A stretch of 64,000 nt of DNA, taken from contig NZ_BMMP01000001.1 in assembly GCF_014645895.1 (NCBI RefSeq), forward strand, positions 186,001 through 250,000, given 5' to 3'. Every line of letters begins with the position of its first letter. The first letter of the stretch is position 1. This document shows, piece after piece, positions 8,883-21,158 of this stretch. The DNA is from Streptomyces daqingensis. Its GTDB lineage: Bacteria > Actinomycetota > Actinomycetes > Streptomycetales > Streptomycetaceae. A program made the translations under genes and the position numbers. The notes under the pieces are model-generated. The model worked only from the letters and a program-made list of their open reading frames with translations, made no database searches and was not told the origin of the DNA.

Positions 8883-9383
8883 GTGAATATCGTTACTCTC
8901 CTCCCCTTCATCGTGCTCATCGGGGCCATGTTCCTGATGACCCGGTCCGCAAAGAACAAGCAGCGTCAGGCCGCCCAGATGCGGGACTCGATGCAGCCCG
9001 GCACCGGCGTCCGGACCATCGGGGGCATGTACGCCACCGTCAAGGAGATCCGCGATGACACGGTCCTCCTCGAGGTTGCTCCCGGTACGCACGCGCTCTT
9101 CGCGAAGAACGCCGTGGGCGCCGTCCTGGAGGCCGACGAGTTCGACCGGATCGTGAACGCCACTCCGGACGACCTCGAGATCGGGAAGTCCGTCGTTCCG
9201 GACGACGCCTCTTCTCTGACCTCGGACGACTCCTCCTCCGACGACGCGAAGGTGGACTTCGCCAAGTCCGAGGCCGACGACGACGCCGACGACACCGCCG
9301 AGAGCGGTTCGAAGGACGCCGCGGCCACGACGGACGAGAAGTCCGGTGACGTCAAGCGCAAGGGCGAGTCCGGCTCGGAGTAA
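8883..9383 (+). CDS. yajC: Sec translocon auxiliary subunit YajC
   Basis: Small single-span membrane protein of the SecDF-YajC holotranslocon. 166 aa from GTG 8883 (ribosome site GAAGGA at 8865-8870). One membrane segment at about residues 3-20, then the conserved RSAKNKQRQ basic stretch and a small cytoplasmic domain (GTGVRTIGGMYATV). The last 60 residues are strongly acidic and Ser/Asp-rich, a low-complexity tail much longer than in E. coli YajC (110 aa). secD follows 128 bases downstream. Confidence 0.92.
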   Translation: MNIVTLLPFIVLIGAMFLMTRSAKNKQRQAAQMRDSMQPGTGVRTIGGMYATVKEIRDDTVLLEVAPGTHALFAKNAVGAVLEADEFDRIVNATPDDLEIGKSVVPDDASSLTSDDSSSDDAKVDFAKSEADDDADDTAESGSKDAAATTDEKSGDVKRKGESGSE

Positions 9384-9511
9384 GGTCGGCGCCGCCGGGC
9401 CGGTGACCGGGCCCGGCGGCGGAGCATGTCCGAAGACCACTTGTGCGCCGCGTGGCGGCCCGACTCGACTCCTGGGCCGGCACCGGCGGTTGGGACAGGA
9501 GAGACGAGAAG

Positions 9512-11239
9512 GTGGCAGCACCGAAGAAGGGCCGCAGGAGCCCGGGCGCCCACGGGAAGCCGGGGCGCTCGCTGATTCTGATCCTGCTGGTCTTGGGGGG
9601 TCTGACCGGGGGCATGTTCCTCTCCGGGCACACCACTCCCCGGCTCGGCATCGACCTAGCCGGGGGCACGAGCATCACGCTCGAGGCCAAGAACCAGCCC
9701 GGCAAGGCCGACGCGATCAACCCGACCAACATGAAGACCGCCGTGGGCATCATCGAGCGGCGCGTGAACGGTCTGGGCGTCTCCGAGGCCGAGGTCCAGA
9801 CCCAGGGCGACCGGCACATCATCGCCAACATCCCCCGGGGGACGAACGAGAAGCAGGCCCGTGAGCAGGTCGGCACGACCGCCAAGCTGGCCTTCCGTCC
9901 CGTTCTGACCTACGCGCCGTCCACGCCGCAGCCCAAGCCCTCGCCCCCTGAGTCGGGCGGCAAGAAGGACGGTAAGGGCGACAAGGCCGAGGAGGGCGAC
10001 AAGGGCGAGCAGGGCCGTGCGGTGACGGACGACCTGCGCGCCGCGCCCGCGGACGACGACAAGCCCTCTCCCAAGCCCGACCAGACGAAGCCCCCCACGA
10101 CCCCGCCGCAGCAGCAGCAGCCTCCGGGCGTCACCCCGGAGTTGGCCAAGAAGCTCGCGAAGGCCCAGTGCAACACCAAGGAACAGCGGGCCAAGACGAG
10201 TGAGCAGGCCGCGGCGACGGAGCCGGACAAGCCGATCATCGCCTGCGACGCCAAGCAGAAGCTCAAGTACGTGCTGGGCCCCGTCGGGGTCGACGGGAAG
10301 AACGTCACCGACGCCAAGGCCCAGTTCGACCAGAAGCGCGGCCAGTGGATCGTCACCATGTCGTTCGACGACAAGGGGTCGAAGAACTTCGGCGACACCA
10401 CCGGCGAGCTGAGCAAGAAGCAGCAGCCGCAGAACCAGTTCGCGATCGCGCTGGACGGTGAGGTGGTCTCCGCCCCGTCCGTCGACCAGCGGCTGACGGC
10501 GAACGCCGAGATCTCCGGCAGCTTCACCCAGGAGTCCGCCGAGGAACTCGGCAACATCCTCAGCTACGGCGCCCTTCCCCTGACCTTCGAGGAGTCGGAT
10601 GTCACGACGGTGACCGCGGCCCTCGGCAGCGATCAGCTCAAGGCGGGGCTCATCGCGGGTGCCATCGGCCTCGCCCTGGTGATCATCTATCTCGTGGCGT
10701 ACTACCGGGGGCTGTCGTTCATCGCGATCCTCAGCCTCCTCGTCTCGGCGGTGCTCACCTACACGCTCATGTCGCTGCTCGGTCCGGCCATCGGATTCGC
10801 GCTGAACCTGCCCGCGGTCTGCGGTGCGATCGTGGCGATCGGTATCACCGCGGACTCGTTCATCGTGTACTTCGAACGCATCCGGGACGAGATCCGCGAG
10901 GGCCGCACGCTCCGGCCCGCCGTCGAGCGGGGCTGGCCCCGCGCGAGGCGCACGATCCTGGTCTCCGACTTCGTGTCGTTCCTCGCGGCGGCGGTGCTCT
11001 TCATCGTCACCGTCGGAAAGGTGCAGGGCTTCGCGTTCACGCTCGGCCTCACCACGCTTCTCGACGTCGTCGTGGTCTTCTTCTTCACCAAGCCCCTGAT
11101 GACGGTGCTGGCCCGGGGGAAGTTCTTCTCCAGCGGCCATCCCTGGTCCGGCCTGGACCCGACGAGGCTCGGTGCCAAGCCGCCGCTGCGCCGCGGCCGC
11201 CGCTCGTACGCCGTCAGCACCGACCCGAAGGAGGCATGA
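9512..11239 (+). CDS. secD: Protein translocase subunit SecD
   Basis: Proton-driven RND-type subunit that pulls exported proteins out of SecYEG. 575 aa from GTG 9512, preceded by AGGAGAG (9497-9503). First membrane segment at about 20-42, then the large extracytoplasmic P1 domain, then five membrane helices after about residue 385 including the conserved GITADSFIVYFERIRDE block. Within P1, roughly residues 140-220, is a Lys/Pro/Gln-rich low-complexity insertion that other bacterial SecD proteins lack. The stop is separated by one base from the secF ATG. Confidence 0.95.
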   Translation: MAAPKKGRRSPGAHGKPGRSLILILLVLGGLTGGMFLSGHTTPRLGIDLAGGTSITLEAKNQPGKADAINPTNMKTAVGIIERRVNGLGVSEAEVQTQGDRHIIANIPRGTNEKQAREQVGTTAKLAFRPVLTYAPSTPQPKPSPPESGGKKDGKGDKAEEGDKGEQGRAVTDDLRAAPADDDKPSPKPDQTKPPTTPPQQQQPPGVTPELAKKLAKAQCNTKEQRAKTSEQAAATEPDKPIIACDAKQKLKYVLGPVGVDGKNVTDAKAQFDQKRGQWIVTMSFDDKGSKNFGDTTGELSKKQQPQNQFAIALDGEVVSAPSVDQRLTANAEISGSFTQESAEELGNILSYGALPLTFEESDVTTVTAALGSDQLKAGLIAGAIGLALVIIYLVAYYRGLSFIAILSLLVSAVLTYTLMSLLGPAIGFALNLPAVCGAIVAIGITADSFIVYFERIRDEIREGRTLRPAVERGWPRARRTILVSDFVSFLAAAVLFIVTVGKVQGFAFTLGLTTLLDVVVVFFFTKPLMTVLARGKFFSSGHPWSGLDPTRLGAKPPLRRGRRSYAVSTDPKEA

Positions 11240-11240
11240 G

Positions 11241-12425
11241 ATGTCGCGACTCGGCAACCTCGGTGCCCGGCTCTACCGCGGCGAAGTCGGCTACGACTTC
11301 GTCGGCAAGCGGATGTTCTGGTACGGCGTCTCGATCCTCATCACGATCACCGCGATCGTCGGCCTCGGCGTCCGCGGGCTGAACATGGGCATCGAGTTCG
11401 AGGGCGGCGCCGTCCTCACCACGCCGAAGACCTCGGCGTCGGTGGCGCACACCACCGAACTCGCGGAGAAGACCTCCGGCCACACCGCCATCGTCCAGCA
11501 GCTGGGCAACGGCGGCATGCGCATCCAGATCGCGGGTCTGGACACGGCCAAGTCGACGCAGGTCAAGGAGGAGATCTCCGGTGAGCTGAAGGTCGACCCG
11601 AACAAGATCGACACTCAGCTCGTCGGCCCGAGCTGGGGCGAGCAGATCGCCAACAAGGCCTGGCTGGGCCTGGGGATCTTCATGGTCCTGGTGGTGATCT
11701 ATCTCGCCATCGCCTTCGAGTGGCGGATGGCGCTGTCCGCCCTGATCGCACTGATCCACGACATCACCATCACCGTCGGCGTCTACTCCCTCGTCGGGTT
11801 CGAAGTCACGCCGGGCACGGTGATCGGTCTGCTCACCATCCTCGGCTACTCGCTCTACGACACCGTCGTCGTCTTCGACGGCCTGCGAGAGGGCAGCCGG
11901 AACGTCACCAAGCAGACCCGCTACACCTACAGCGAGATCGCCAACCGCAGCATCAACTCGACTCTGGTGCGCTCGATCAACACCACCGTCGTGGCGCTGC
12001 TGCCGGTCGCCGGCCTGCTGTTCATCGGCGGCGGTCTGCTCGGCGGCGGCATGCTCAACGACATCGCGCTCTCGCTCTTCGTGGGCCTGGCGGCCGGTGC
12101 GTACTCCTCGATCTTCATCGCGACCCCCCTCGTGGCCGACTTCAAGGAGCGCGAGCCGCAGATGAAGGCCCTCGCCAGGCGCGTGCGGGCCAAGCGTCTC
12201 AAGGCCGAGGAGCGCGGCGGAGCGGAGGCGCAGGAGGACGCCGAGGAGCACGACCACGAAGGCGGTGCCCCGCAGGACGGCGGCGACCCCGCGCCGCAGG
12301 GCGCGGCCGCCGGCGTCGTCGGGCCCCGCGGCGGACGTGAGGCCCCCGGCCCGCGCCCCCAGCGCCGTCAGCCCGCGTCCCGCGGCCGCGGCGGCCGTAA
12401 CCGGCCCTCCGGAAAGCGCAGGTGA
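11241..12425 (+). CDS. secF: Protein translocase subunit SecF
   Basis: Partner of SecD in the export motor. 394 aa from ATG 11241, one base after the secD stop. N-terminal segment FWYGVSILITITAIVGL, the P1-like motif GIEFEGGAVL, five further membrane helices, and the conserved block YDTVVVFDGLREG that corresponds to the SecF signature (DTVVVFDRIRE in other species). The C-terminal 80 residues are charged and Pro/Gly-rich. The stop overlaps a GTG start for apt. Confidence 0.95.
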   Translation: MSRLGNLGARLYRGEVGYDFVGKRMFWYGVSILITITAIVGLGVRGLNMGIEFEGGAVLTTPKTSASVAHTTELAEKTSGHTAIVQQLGNGGMRIQIAGLDTAKSTQVKEEISGELKVDPNKIDTQLVGPSWGEQIANKAWLGLGIFMVLVVIYLAIAFEWRMALSALIALIHDITITVGVYSLVGFEVTPGTVIGLLTILGYSLYDTVVVFDGLREGSRNVTKQTRYTYSEIANRSINSTLVRSINTTVVALLPVAGLLFIGGGLLGGGMLNDIALSLFVGLAAGAYSSIFIATPLVADFKEREPQMKALARRVRAKRLKAEERGGAEAQEDAEEHDHEGGAPQDGGDPAPQGAAAGVVGPRGGREAPGPRPQRRQPASRGRGGRNRPSGKRR

Positions 12426-13003
12426 GCGAAGTGACGGGAATGAGCGAGGCCGCCTCACCGGTCTCGGCCGAGGAGCGGGAGCTGCTCCTGAGCCGCATCC
12501 GGGACGTGGCGGACTACCCGCTGCCGGGCGTGATGTTCAAGGACATCACCCCGCTGCTGGCCGATCACCAGGCGTTCACGGTGCTCACCGACTCCCTGGC
12601 GCGTATCTGCACCGAGCGGGGCGCCACGAAGGTCGTCGGCCTGGAGGCGCGCGGCTTCATCCTGGGCGCCCCCGTGGCGGTGCGGGCGGGCGTCGGGTTC
12701 GTCCCCGTGCGCAAGGCGGGCAAGCTCCCCGGGGCGACGCTCGCGCAGTCCTACGAGCTGGAGTACGGGACCGGCGAGATCGAGGTCCACGCGGAAGACC
12801 TGGACGCCGGGGACCGCGTGCTGATCGTCGACGACGTACTGGCCACGGGCGGCACCGCGGAGGCGTCCCTGCAGCTGGTCCGCCGGGCAGGCGCGCAGGT
12901 CGCCGGGTTCGCGGTGCTGCTGGAGCTGGGCTTCCTCGGGGGCAGGGAGCGGCTCACCCCGTCCCTGGAGGACGTCCCGCTGGAGGCGTTGGTCACGGTC
13001 TGA
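12422..13003 (+). CDS. apt: Adenine phosphoribosyltransferase
   Basis: Purine salvage enzyme: adenine + PRPP to AMP + PPi. Up to 193 aa. The PRPP-binding motif [14 protein letters not shown] is intact, and the N-terminal base-binding segment [20 protein letters not shown] is canonical. GTG 12422 overlaps the secF stop by 4 bases; ATG 12440, six codons later, is an equally possible start. Upstream of relA, as in many actinobacteria; the pairing links purine salvage with (p)ppGpp metabolism. Confidence 0.95.
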   Translation: MSEVTGMSEAASPVSAEERELLLSRIRDVADYPLPGVMFKDITPLLADHQAFTVLTDSLARICTERGATKVVGLEARGFILGAPVAVRAGVGFVPVRKAGKLPGATLAQSYELEYGTGEIEVHAEDLDAGDRVLIVDDVLATGGTAEASLQLVRRAGAQVAGFAVLLELGFLGGRERLTPSLEDVPLEALVTV

Positions 13004-13157
13004 CCACGAGAGACCGGTACAAGGCGGTCACCCGGTACGTTGCTCGCACGAGCGCCGGGTGGCCGCCTCCGTCATGCCTGCCCATGCGGCCGTGGGCGAG
13101 GGGACGGCGGGGGTCGATACCATGGCAGTCCGACCTGGGGTCCACCGAGGAGTGCAT

Positions 13158-15806
<2,649 letters not shown>

Positions 15807-15861
15807 CGAGCCTTCGCCGGCCCGGCCGCAGCCATCGCGCGGGCAGGGCCGGGCGTGACAG

Positions 15862-15900
15862 CGGTGTGCCGCCCGCACGACATGTGCGGGCGGCACACCG
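15862..15900. terminator. Bidirectional terminator between relA and the DUF349 gene
   Basis: A perfect 17-bp stem: 15862-15878 pairs with 15884-15900, with loop GACAT at 15879-15883. The arms read CGGTGTGCCGCCCGCAC and its exact complement. It lies between the convergent 3' ends, 56 bases after relA and 40 bases after the end of the minus-strand gene, so it can serve both. Confidence 0.85.
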
Positions 15901-15939
15901 GTCGTCCGGTGACGGGCCCGCGCGGGGCCCGCCGTGACG

Positions 15940-17172
15940 TCAGCCCCCGAACTCCTGCAGGCCCTTGAGCGCTTGGTCCAGCAGCTCCCGCCGCCCGGCC
16001 AGCTCCTTCTCCAGCTTCTCGGCCTTCGCCGTGTTGCCCGCCGCCCGCGCCTGCTCGATCTGCTTCTCCAGCTTGTCGACGGCGTCCTGCAGCTGGCCGG
16101 CCAGACCCGTCGCGCGGGCCCGCGCCTCAGGGTTCGTACGGCGCCACTCGGCCTCCTCGGCCTCCTGGATCGCCCGCTCCACCGCGTGCATCCGGCCCTC
16201 GATCTTCGGCCTCGCGTCCCGCGGCACGTGGCCCACGGCGTCCCAGCGCTCGTTGAGCGCCCGGAACGCGCCGCGCGCGGCCTTCAGATCGGTGACGGGC
16301 AGCAGCTTCTCCGCCTCGGCGGCCAGCTCCTCCTTGCGCGCCAGGTTCTCCCGCTGCTCGCTGTCGCGCTCGGCGAACACCTCGCTGCGGGCCTGGAAGA
16401 AGACGTCCTGGGCGCCGCGGAAGCGCTGCCACAGGTCGTCCTCGTGCTCCCGCTGGGCGCGCCCCGCGGCCTTCCACTCCTGCATGAGGTCCCGGTACTT
16501 GGCCGCCGTCGGCCCCCAGTCGCGGGAGTCGGAGAGCGCCTGCGCCTCGGCGACCAGCTTCTCCTTGCGCTGCCGCGCCTCCTCGCGCTGCGCGTCCAGC
16601 TGCGCGAAGTGCGCCTTGCGGCGCTTGGAGAACGCCGAGCGGGCATGCGAGAAGCGGCGCCACAGCTCGTCGTCCGTCTTGCGGTCCAGCCGGGGGAGGC
16701 TCTTCCAGGTCTCGACCAGAGCACGCAGCCGTTCACCGGCCGCACGCCACTGCTCGCTCTGCGCGAGCTCCTCGGCCTCCGCGACCAGCTCTTCCTTCGA
16801 ACGGCGCGCCTGCTCGTTCTGCTTGGCCTTCTCCGCCTTGCGCTGCTCGCGGCGCTCCTCGACCACCCCCGCGAGCGTGTCGAGCCGCTTGCGCAGCGCC
16901 TCCAGGTCGCCCACGGCGTGGTGGGCGTCCACCTGCTCCCGCAGGTGCTCGATGGCGGTGCCGGCGTCCTTGGCGGACAGGTCGGTGGTCTTCACACGGC
17001 GCTCGAGGAGGCCGATCTCCACCACCAGGCCCTCGTACTTGCGCGTGAAGTAGGCGAGTGCTTCCTCGGGAGAGCCTGCCTGCCACGATCCGACGACCTT
17101 CTCGCCGTCGGCTGTACGCACGTACACGGTCCCCGCCTCATCGACGCGGCCCCACGACGGGTCGCTGCTCAC
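15940..17172 (-). CDS. DUF349-repeat coiled-coil protein
   Basis: Function unknown. 410 aa from GTG 17172, supported by GGAGGAGG at 17176-17183. Three DUF349-like helical repeats are visible (about residues 138-185, 210-260 and 285-335), each with the pattern W-x-W-K and a following W/R-F-x-x-A. The rest is rich in Glu, Lys, Ala and Arg and is probably long coiled coil; the last 45 residues form a leucine/glutamate helix (LDQALKGLQEF). No membrane segment and no catalytic motif. It follows the cyclophilin gene in the same orientation, with a terminator between. It sits opposite relA in streptomycetes, from memory. Confidence 0.8.
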   Translation of the reverse strand: MSSDPSWGRVDEAGTVYVRTADGEKVVGSWQAGSPEEALAYFTRKYEGLVVEIGLLERRVKTTDLSAKDAGTAIEHLREQVDAHHAVGDLEALRKRLDTLAGVVEERREQRKAEKAKQNEQARRSKEELVAEAEELAQSEQWRAAGERLRALVETWKSLPRLDRKTDDELWRRFSHARSAFSKRRKAHFAQLDAQREEARQRKEKLVAEAQALSDSRDWGPTAAKYRDLMQEWKAAGRAQREHEDDLWQRFRGAQDVFFQARSEVFAERDSEQRENLARKEELAAEAEKLLPVTDLKAARGAFRALNERWDAVGHVPRDARPKIEGRMHAVERAIQEAEEAEWRRTNPEARARATGLAGQLQDAVDKLEKQIEQARAAGNTAKAEKLEKELAGRRELLDQALKGLQEFGG

Positions 17173-17328
17173 AGCGCCTCCTCCACATGATGCCCGGACT
17201 GGTTGTGAAGCCGCCCCCGGCATCGTCCACAGATCTCGTCACTTGCCAACATAGGCGAACCCCTGCCGCGCTGTCCGCATGCGGACGGAGCGAAATTCAG
17301 CAGCCCGCGAAGCGCGGCAGGGCGCCTG

Positions 17329-17360
17329 CCGGGGACACCGCGCGCTGCCGGTGCCCCCGG
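17329..17360 (-). terminator. Terminator of the cyclophilin gene
   Basis: Arms 17329-17339 and 17350-17360 form an 11-bp stem with one mismatch and a 10-base loop, immediately after the stop of the minus-strand peptidyl-prolyl isomerase gene. Confidence 0.55.
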
Positions 17361-17370
17361 ATCCCGCCGA

Positions 17371-18210
17371 TCAGTTCTTGCTCACCGTCGCCTTCTCGAT
17401 CACGACCGTCGCGTTGGGCGGGGTGTTCCGCGTCTTGGGGTCGGGCGTGGATCCGGCCTTGGCGACCTTCTTCAGCACGTCCATACCCTCGGTGATCTTG
17501 CCGAAGGGCGTGTAGTCCGGGGGCAGCGTGCTGTCTTCGAAGACGAGGAAGAACTGGCTGCCGCCGGTGTCCCTGCCCTTCTTCGTCCGGGCGTCGTACC
17601 GGTTCGCCATGGCGACCGTCCCCGCCGGGTACGTGCCGCCCTTGAGGCGGGAGTCCTTGAGGTTCTCGTCGGGGAGGGTGTACCCGGGGCCGGACTTGCC
17701 CGTGGCCGTCGGGTCTCCGCACTGCAGGACGTGGATGCTCTCGTCGACGAGGCGGTGGCACTTCGTGTGGTCGAAGAACTTCTCACGGGCGAGGAAGTCG
17801 AAGCTGTTCACGGTGCGCGGTGTCTTGGCCGCGTCCATCTCGAACGCGATGTCCCCGCACGTCGTGGCCAGCTTCATCGAGTACTTCGCCGACTCGTCGA
17901 CGGCCTGCTCCGGCTCCTTCTTCCACTTCTTCCCGTTCGGCTTGCCCTTGGACGGCTTCTCGCACGGGTCGTAGGACTTGCTGGGGGAGGGGGACGGCGT
18001 GCCCTGCTTGCCGGCGTCCTCGTCCTTCTCGTCCCGGTTCAGGCCGCCGGTCACCGCGTAGGCGACGGCAGCGCCGAAGACGAGCACACCCACGACCGCG
18101 AGTGCGATGTTCCGCAGCCGGGCTCTGCGGCGCCGCGCGGCCCGGCGTTCCTGCTGGCGCAGGTACTTCTCACGGGCGAGCTGCCTTCTTCGCTGATCAC
18201 TGCTGACCAC
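17371..18210 (-). CDS. Membrane-anchored peptidyl-prolyl cis-trans isomerase (cyclophilin type)
   Basis: Predicted to catalyse proline isomerisation of exported proteins on the outer face of the membrane. 279 aa from GTG 18210, supported by GAAGGAGA upstream. Very basic N-terminus (1-33), one membrane segment at about 35-55, a Ser/Pro/Lys linker, then a cyclophilin domain from about 110. Canonical blocks are present but altered: KCHRLVDESIHVLQCGDPT corresponds to FHRVVPGFMVQGGDPT, so the catalytic Arg of FHR is kept while Met and Gln positions differ. QFFLVF and YTPFGKITEGMDVL are typical. Two extra cysteines in the domain may form a disulfide. Confidence 0.87.
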   Translation of the reverse strand: MVSSDQRRRQLAREKYLRQQERRAARRRRARLRNIALAVVGVLVFGAAVAYAVTGGLNRDEKDEDAGKQGTPSPSPSKSYDPCEKPSKGKPNGKKWKKEPEQAVDESAKYSMKLATTCGDIAFEMDAAKTPRTVNSFDFLAREKFFDHTKCHRLVDESIHVLQCGDPTATGKSGPGYTLPDENLKDSRLKGGTYPAGTVAMANRYDARTKKGRDTGGSQFFLVFEDSTLPPDYTPFGKITEGMDVLKKVAKAGSTPDPKTRNTPPNATVVIEKATVSKN

Positions 18211-18324
18211 CGGGTCGTCTCCTTCAGGGTGCGTGCGATGAGTGCGTACGTACCAGAGTCCGGCCGTACCGTATACGGGTTCGCGGCGCCCGCGCCGCCG
18301 CCGGTAGGCTGTGACCAGCTTGAT

Positions 18325-18348
18325 CGGCGAAGAACTACCTCTTCGCCG
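18325..18348 (+). other. Leader hairpin upstream of the MBL hydrolase-hisS operon
   Basis: CGGCGAAGA (18325-18333) pairs perfectly with TCTTCGCCG (18340-18348) around the loop ACTACC. A candidate -10 TAGGCT lies at 18304-18309, so the hairpin would sit near the 5' end of the transcript, 31 bases before the start codon. It could be a 5' stabilising stem or a regulatory element. Confidence 0.45.
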
Positions 18349-18379
18349 TGACCGATTGCCGGACGACAGAAGGACGATC

Positions 18380-19096
18380 GTGCTCGTTGCGGGGTTCCCC
18401 GCCGGGGCCTGGGGGACCAACTGCTATCTGGTCGCCCCCGCCGCCGGCGAGGAGTGCGTGATCATCGACCCTGGCCACCAGGCCACCGAAGGCGTCGAGG
18501 AGGCCGTCGCCAAGCACCGGCTGAAGCCTGTCGCCGTCGTGCTCACCCACGGCCACATCGACCACGTCGCCTCCGTCGTGCCGGTCTGCGGAGCGCACGA
18601 CGTTCCCGCCTGGATCCACCCCGCCGACCGCTACATGATGAGCGACCCCGAGAAGGCGCTCGGCCGCAGCATCGGGCAGCAGCTGATGGGAGAGCTGACC
18701 GTCGGCGAGCCTGACGACGTCGAGGAGCTGACCGACGGAGCGACGCTGCGCCTGGCCGGGCTGGAGCTGACCGTCTCGCACGCCCCGGGCCATACCAAGG
18801 GGTCGGTGACCTTCAGGATGCCCGAACAGGCCGACGTTCCGCCGGTGTTCTTCTCGGGCGACCTGCTCTTCGCCGGCTCCGTCGGACGCACCGATCTGCC
18901 CGGGGGCGACCACGAGGAGATCCTGCAGTCGCTGGCGCGCGTGTGCTTGCCGCTGGAGGACGAGACCGTGGTGCTCTCGGGGCACGGCCCCCAGACCACC
19001 ATCGGCCAGGAGCGCGCCACCAACCCGTTCATGAGGCAGGTGGCCGCCGGGCCGGGAGGCGCCGCGACGGGCGCCTCCCCCCGACGAGGATTGTGA
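18380..19096 (+). CDS. Metallo-beta-lactamase-fold hydrolase (glyoxalase II-like)
   Basis: 238 aa from GTG 18380, supported by AGAAGGA at 18368-18374. The metal motif T-H57-G-H59-I-D61-H62 is intact, with further ligands in [17 protein letters not shown] and VLSGHGP. This is the glyoxalase II-like group, usually acting on thioesters such as hydroxyacyl-thiol conjugates; since streptomycetes use mycothiol rather than glutathione, the natural substrate is not predictable. It is directly upstream of hisS (11 bases), a pairing that I recall from other actinobacteria. Confidence 0.85.
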   Translation: MLVAGFPAGAWGTNCYLVAPAAGEECVIIDPGHQATEGVEEAVAKHRLKPVAVVLTHGHIDHVASVVPVCGAHDVPAWIHPADRYMMSDPEKALGRSIGQQLMGELTVGEPDDVEELTDGATLRLAGLELTVSHAPGHTKGSVTFRMPEQADVPPVFFSGDLLFAGSVGRTDLPGGDHEEILQSLARVCLPLEDETVVLSGHGPQTTIGQERATNPFMRQVAAGPGGAATGASPRRGL

Positions 19097-19107
19097 CGAG
19101 ACCTTCC

Positions 19108-20370
19108 GTGAGCACCTTCAAGGCCCCCAAGGGCACCTACGACCTGATCCCGCCGGAGTCGGCGGACTTCCTCGCCGTGCGCGAGGCGCTCTCCGCGCCG
19201 CTGCGGCGCGCGGGCTACGGCTACACCGAGACCCCCGGCTTCGAGCAGGTCGAGCTCTTCGCGCGCGGCGTCGGGGAGTCCACCGACATCGTGACCAAGG
19301 AGATGTACACCCTCACCACCAAGGGCGGCGACGAACTCGCCCTCCGCCCCGAGGGCACCGCATCCGTCCTGCGCGCGGCTCTGGAGGCCAGCCTCCACAA
19401 GAGCGGCAACCTGCCCGTGAAGCTCTGGTACTCGGGCTCGTACTACCGCTACGAGCGCCCGCAGAAGGGCCGCTACCGGCACTTCTCGCAGGTCGGCGCC
19501 GAAGCGATCGGCGCCGAGGACCCGGCGCTCGACGCCGAGTTGATCATCCTCGCGCACGACGCGTACCGGTCGCTCGGGCTGCGCGGCTTCCGCATCCTGC
19601 TCAACTCCCTGGGAGACAAGGAGTGCCGGCCGGTCTACCGCGCCGCGCTCCAGGAGTTCCTCCGCCGTCTCGACCTCGACGAGGACACCCGCCGCCGCAT
19701 CGACATCAACCCGCTGCGCGTCCTCGACGACAAACGGGAGAGCGTGCAGCGCCAGTTGACGGACGCGCCCATGATGCGCGACCACCTCTGCGAGGGCTGC
19801 AAGTCCTACCACGAGCAGGTGCGCGAGCAGCTGACGGCGGCGGACGTCCAGTACGAGGACGACCCGCGTCTCGTGCGCGGCCTCGACTACTACACGCGCA
19901 CCACCTTCGAGTTCGTGCACGACGGCCTCGGCTCCCAGTCGGCCGTCGGAGGCGGAGGACGCTACGACGGCCTGTCGGAGATGCTCGGCGGGCCGCCGCT
20001 GCCCTCTGTCGGCTGGGCCCTCGGCGTGGACCGCACGGTCCTGGCGCTCCGGGCAGAGGGCGTCGAGCTGCAACTTCCCTCCTCCACGGACGTGTTTGCG
20101 GTGCCGATCGGCGAGGAGGCGCGGCGTGCACTCTTTCGGGTGGTCACCGCCCTTCGCCGGGAGGGCGTCGCCGCCGACTTCGCGTACGGCGGCAAGGGCA
20201 TGAAGAACGCCATGAAATCGGCCAACCGCTCCGGCGCCCGCTACGCGCTGCTGGCAGGCGAACGGGATCTGGCCGAATCGGTGGCGCAGCTCAAGGACTT
20301 GCAGAGCGGCGAGCAGACCGCAGTGCCGCTCGATCGAGTGGTCTCCGAGGTGCGCGCGAAACTCGCCTGA
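19108..20370 (+). CDS. hisS: Histidyl-tRNA synthetase
   Basis: Class II aminoacyl-tRNA synthetase. 420 aa. Start taken as GTG 19108 so that the protein begins [12 protein letters not shown]; an in-frame GTG at 19093 is possible but its ribosome site spacing is poor. Motif 2 ([20 protein letters not shown]), the histidine-specific [15 protein letters not shown], motif 3 (GWALGVDR) and the C-terminal anticodon-binding domain are all present. 11 bases after the hydrolase, so the two are probably co-transcribed. Confidence 0.97.
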   Translation: MSTFKAPKGTYDLIPPESADFLAVREALSAPLRRAGYGYTETPGFEQVELFARGVGESTDIVTKEMYTLTTKGGDELALRPEGTASVLRAALEASLHKSGNLPVKLWYSGSYYRYERPQKGRYRHFSQVGAEAIGAEDPALDAELIILAHDAYRSLGLRGFRILLNSLGDKECRPVYRAALQEFLRRLDLDEDTRRRIDINPLRVLDDKRESVQRQLTDAPMMRDHLCEGCKSYHEQVREQLTAADVQYEDDPRLVRGLDYYTRTTFEFVHDGLGSQSAVGGGGRYDGLSEMLGGPPLPSVGWALGVDRTVLALRAEGVELQLPSSTDVFAVPIGEEARRALFRVVTALRREGVAADFAYGGKGMKNAMKSANRSGARYALLAGERDLAESVAQLKDLQSGEQTAVPLDRVVSEVRAKLA

Positions 20371-20441
20371 GCGCAAACACCTTGGTGCACAATGAGCGGC
20401 ACACGGGGCAGACCAGGACCGGACGACGGGATACAAGGGCT

Positions 20442-21077
20442 ATGACCATGACGGCACCCCTCGACGAAGCTCGCACGGACGCGGACGAGCCCTCCGGGGG
20501 TGCCGTCGGCGCGAGCCGCGCCTTCGCCGTGATGCTGGTGATCACAGGGCTGGCGGGCATCCTCGCGTCCTGGGTCATCACGCTGGACAAGTTCTCCCTG
20601 CTGAAGGACCCGGACTTCGACCCCGCGTGCAGCCTCAACCCGATCGTCTCCTGCGGCAGCGTCATGAAGAGCGAGCAGGCGGAGGCCTTCGGCGCACCGA
20701 ACCCGATGATCGGGCTCGTCGCCTACGCCGTCGTCGTCTGCGTCGGCATGAGCCTGCTCTCCCGCGCGCGGTTCCCCCGCTGGTACTGGCTGACGTTCAA
20801 CGCCGGCACGCTCTTCGGCGTCGGCTTCGTCACCTGGCTCATGTACCAGTCGCTGTACAACATCAACGCCCTGTGCCTGTGGTGCTGCCTGGCGTGGGTC
20901 GCCACGATCGTCATGTTCTGGTATGTCACGGCGCACAACGTCCGCAACGGCTTCCTGCCCGCTCCGGCGGTGGTGCGCGGCTTCGTCGAGGAGTTCCCGT
21001 GGGTGCTGCCGGTACTGCACATCGGGGTCATCGGCATGCTGATCCTGACCCGCTGGTGGGACTTCTGGACCAGCTGA
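20442..21077 (+). CDS. Vitamin K epoxide reductase (VKOR) family membrane protein
   Basis: Predicted membrane oxidoreductase that reoxidises a periplasmic disulfide-forming partner (DsbA-like) using quinone, as VKOR does in actinobacteria. 211 aa with about five membrane segments (26-45, 88-106, 113-132, 145-165, 190-206). Both redox cysteine pairs are visible: C63 and C71 in the first extracytoplasmic loop and the C145-L-W-C148 active site facing it. No thioredoxin domain is fused. It starts at ATG 20442 (ATG 20448 also possible), 71 bases after hisS. No DsbA homologue is in the window. Confidence 0.88.
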   Translation: MTMTAPLDEARTDADEPSGGAVGASRAFAVMLVITGLAGILASWVITLDKFSLLKDPDFDPACSLNPIVSCGSVMKSEQAEAFGAPNPMIGLVAYAVVVCVGMSLLSRARFPRWYWLTFNAGTLFGVGFVTWLMYQSLYNINALCLWCCLAWVATIVMFWYVTAHNVRNGFLPAPAVVRGFVEEFPWVLPVLHIGVIGMLILTRWWDFWTS

Positions 21078-21128
21078 CGGTCCGCGGTCGGGGCCGGGGC
21101 AGGAGGCCGGCCCGGGCGCCCGGCCCGG

Positions 21129-21151
21129 CTGTCACACCCGTGACTTAGGGT
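21129..21151 (+). promoter_or_regulatory. RecA-NDp/PafBC-like promoter of rarA
   Basis: CTGTCACAC (21129-21137), exactly 8 bases, then TAGGGT (21146-21151). The spacing and the core TGTCA plus TANNNT match the damage promoter consensus TTGTCRGTG-N8-TANNNT; the first and last three positions of the upstream box deviate. TAGGGT ends seven bases before the rarA GTG, so the mRNA may start at or next to the start codon (leaderless). Confidence 0.5.
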
Positions 21152-21158
21152 TTCGGGC

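Noticed and set aside
15934-17190. Plus-strand leucine-rich open frame opposite the DUF349 gene
   Set aside because: Apparent leucine richness is the complement of Glu/Lys/Gln codons in the coiled-coil protein; the minus-strand gene has a strong ribosome site and recognisable repeats.
18211-18379. T-box leader upstream of hisS operon
   Set aside because: No T-box consensus sequence or specifier loop was seen; only a short simple hairpin.
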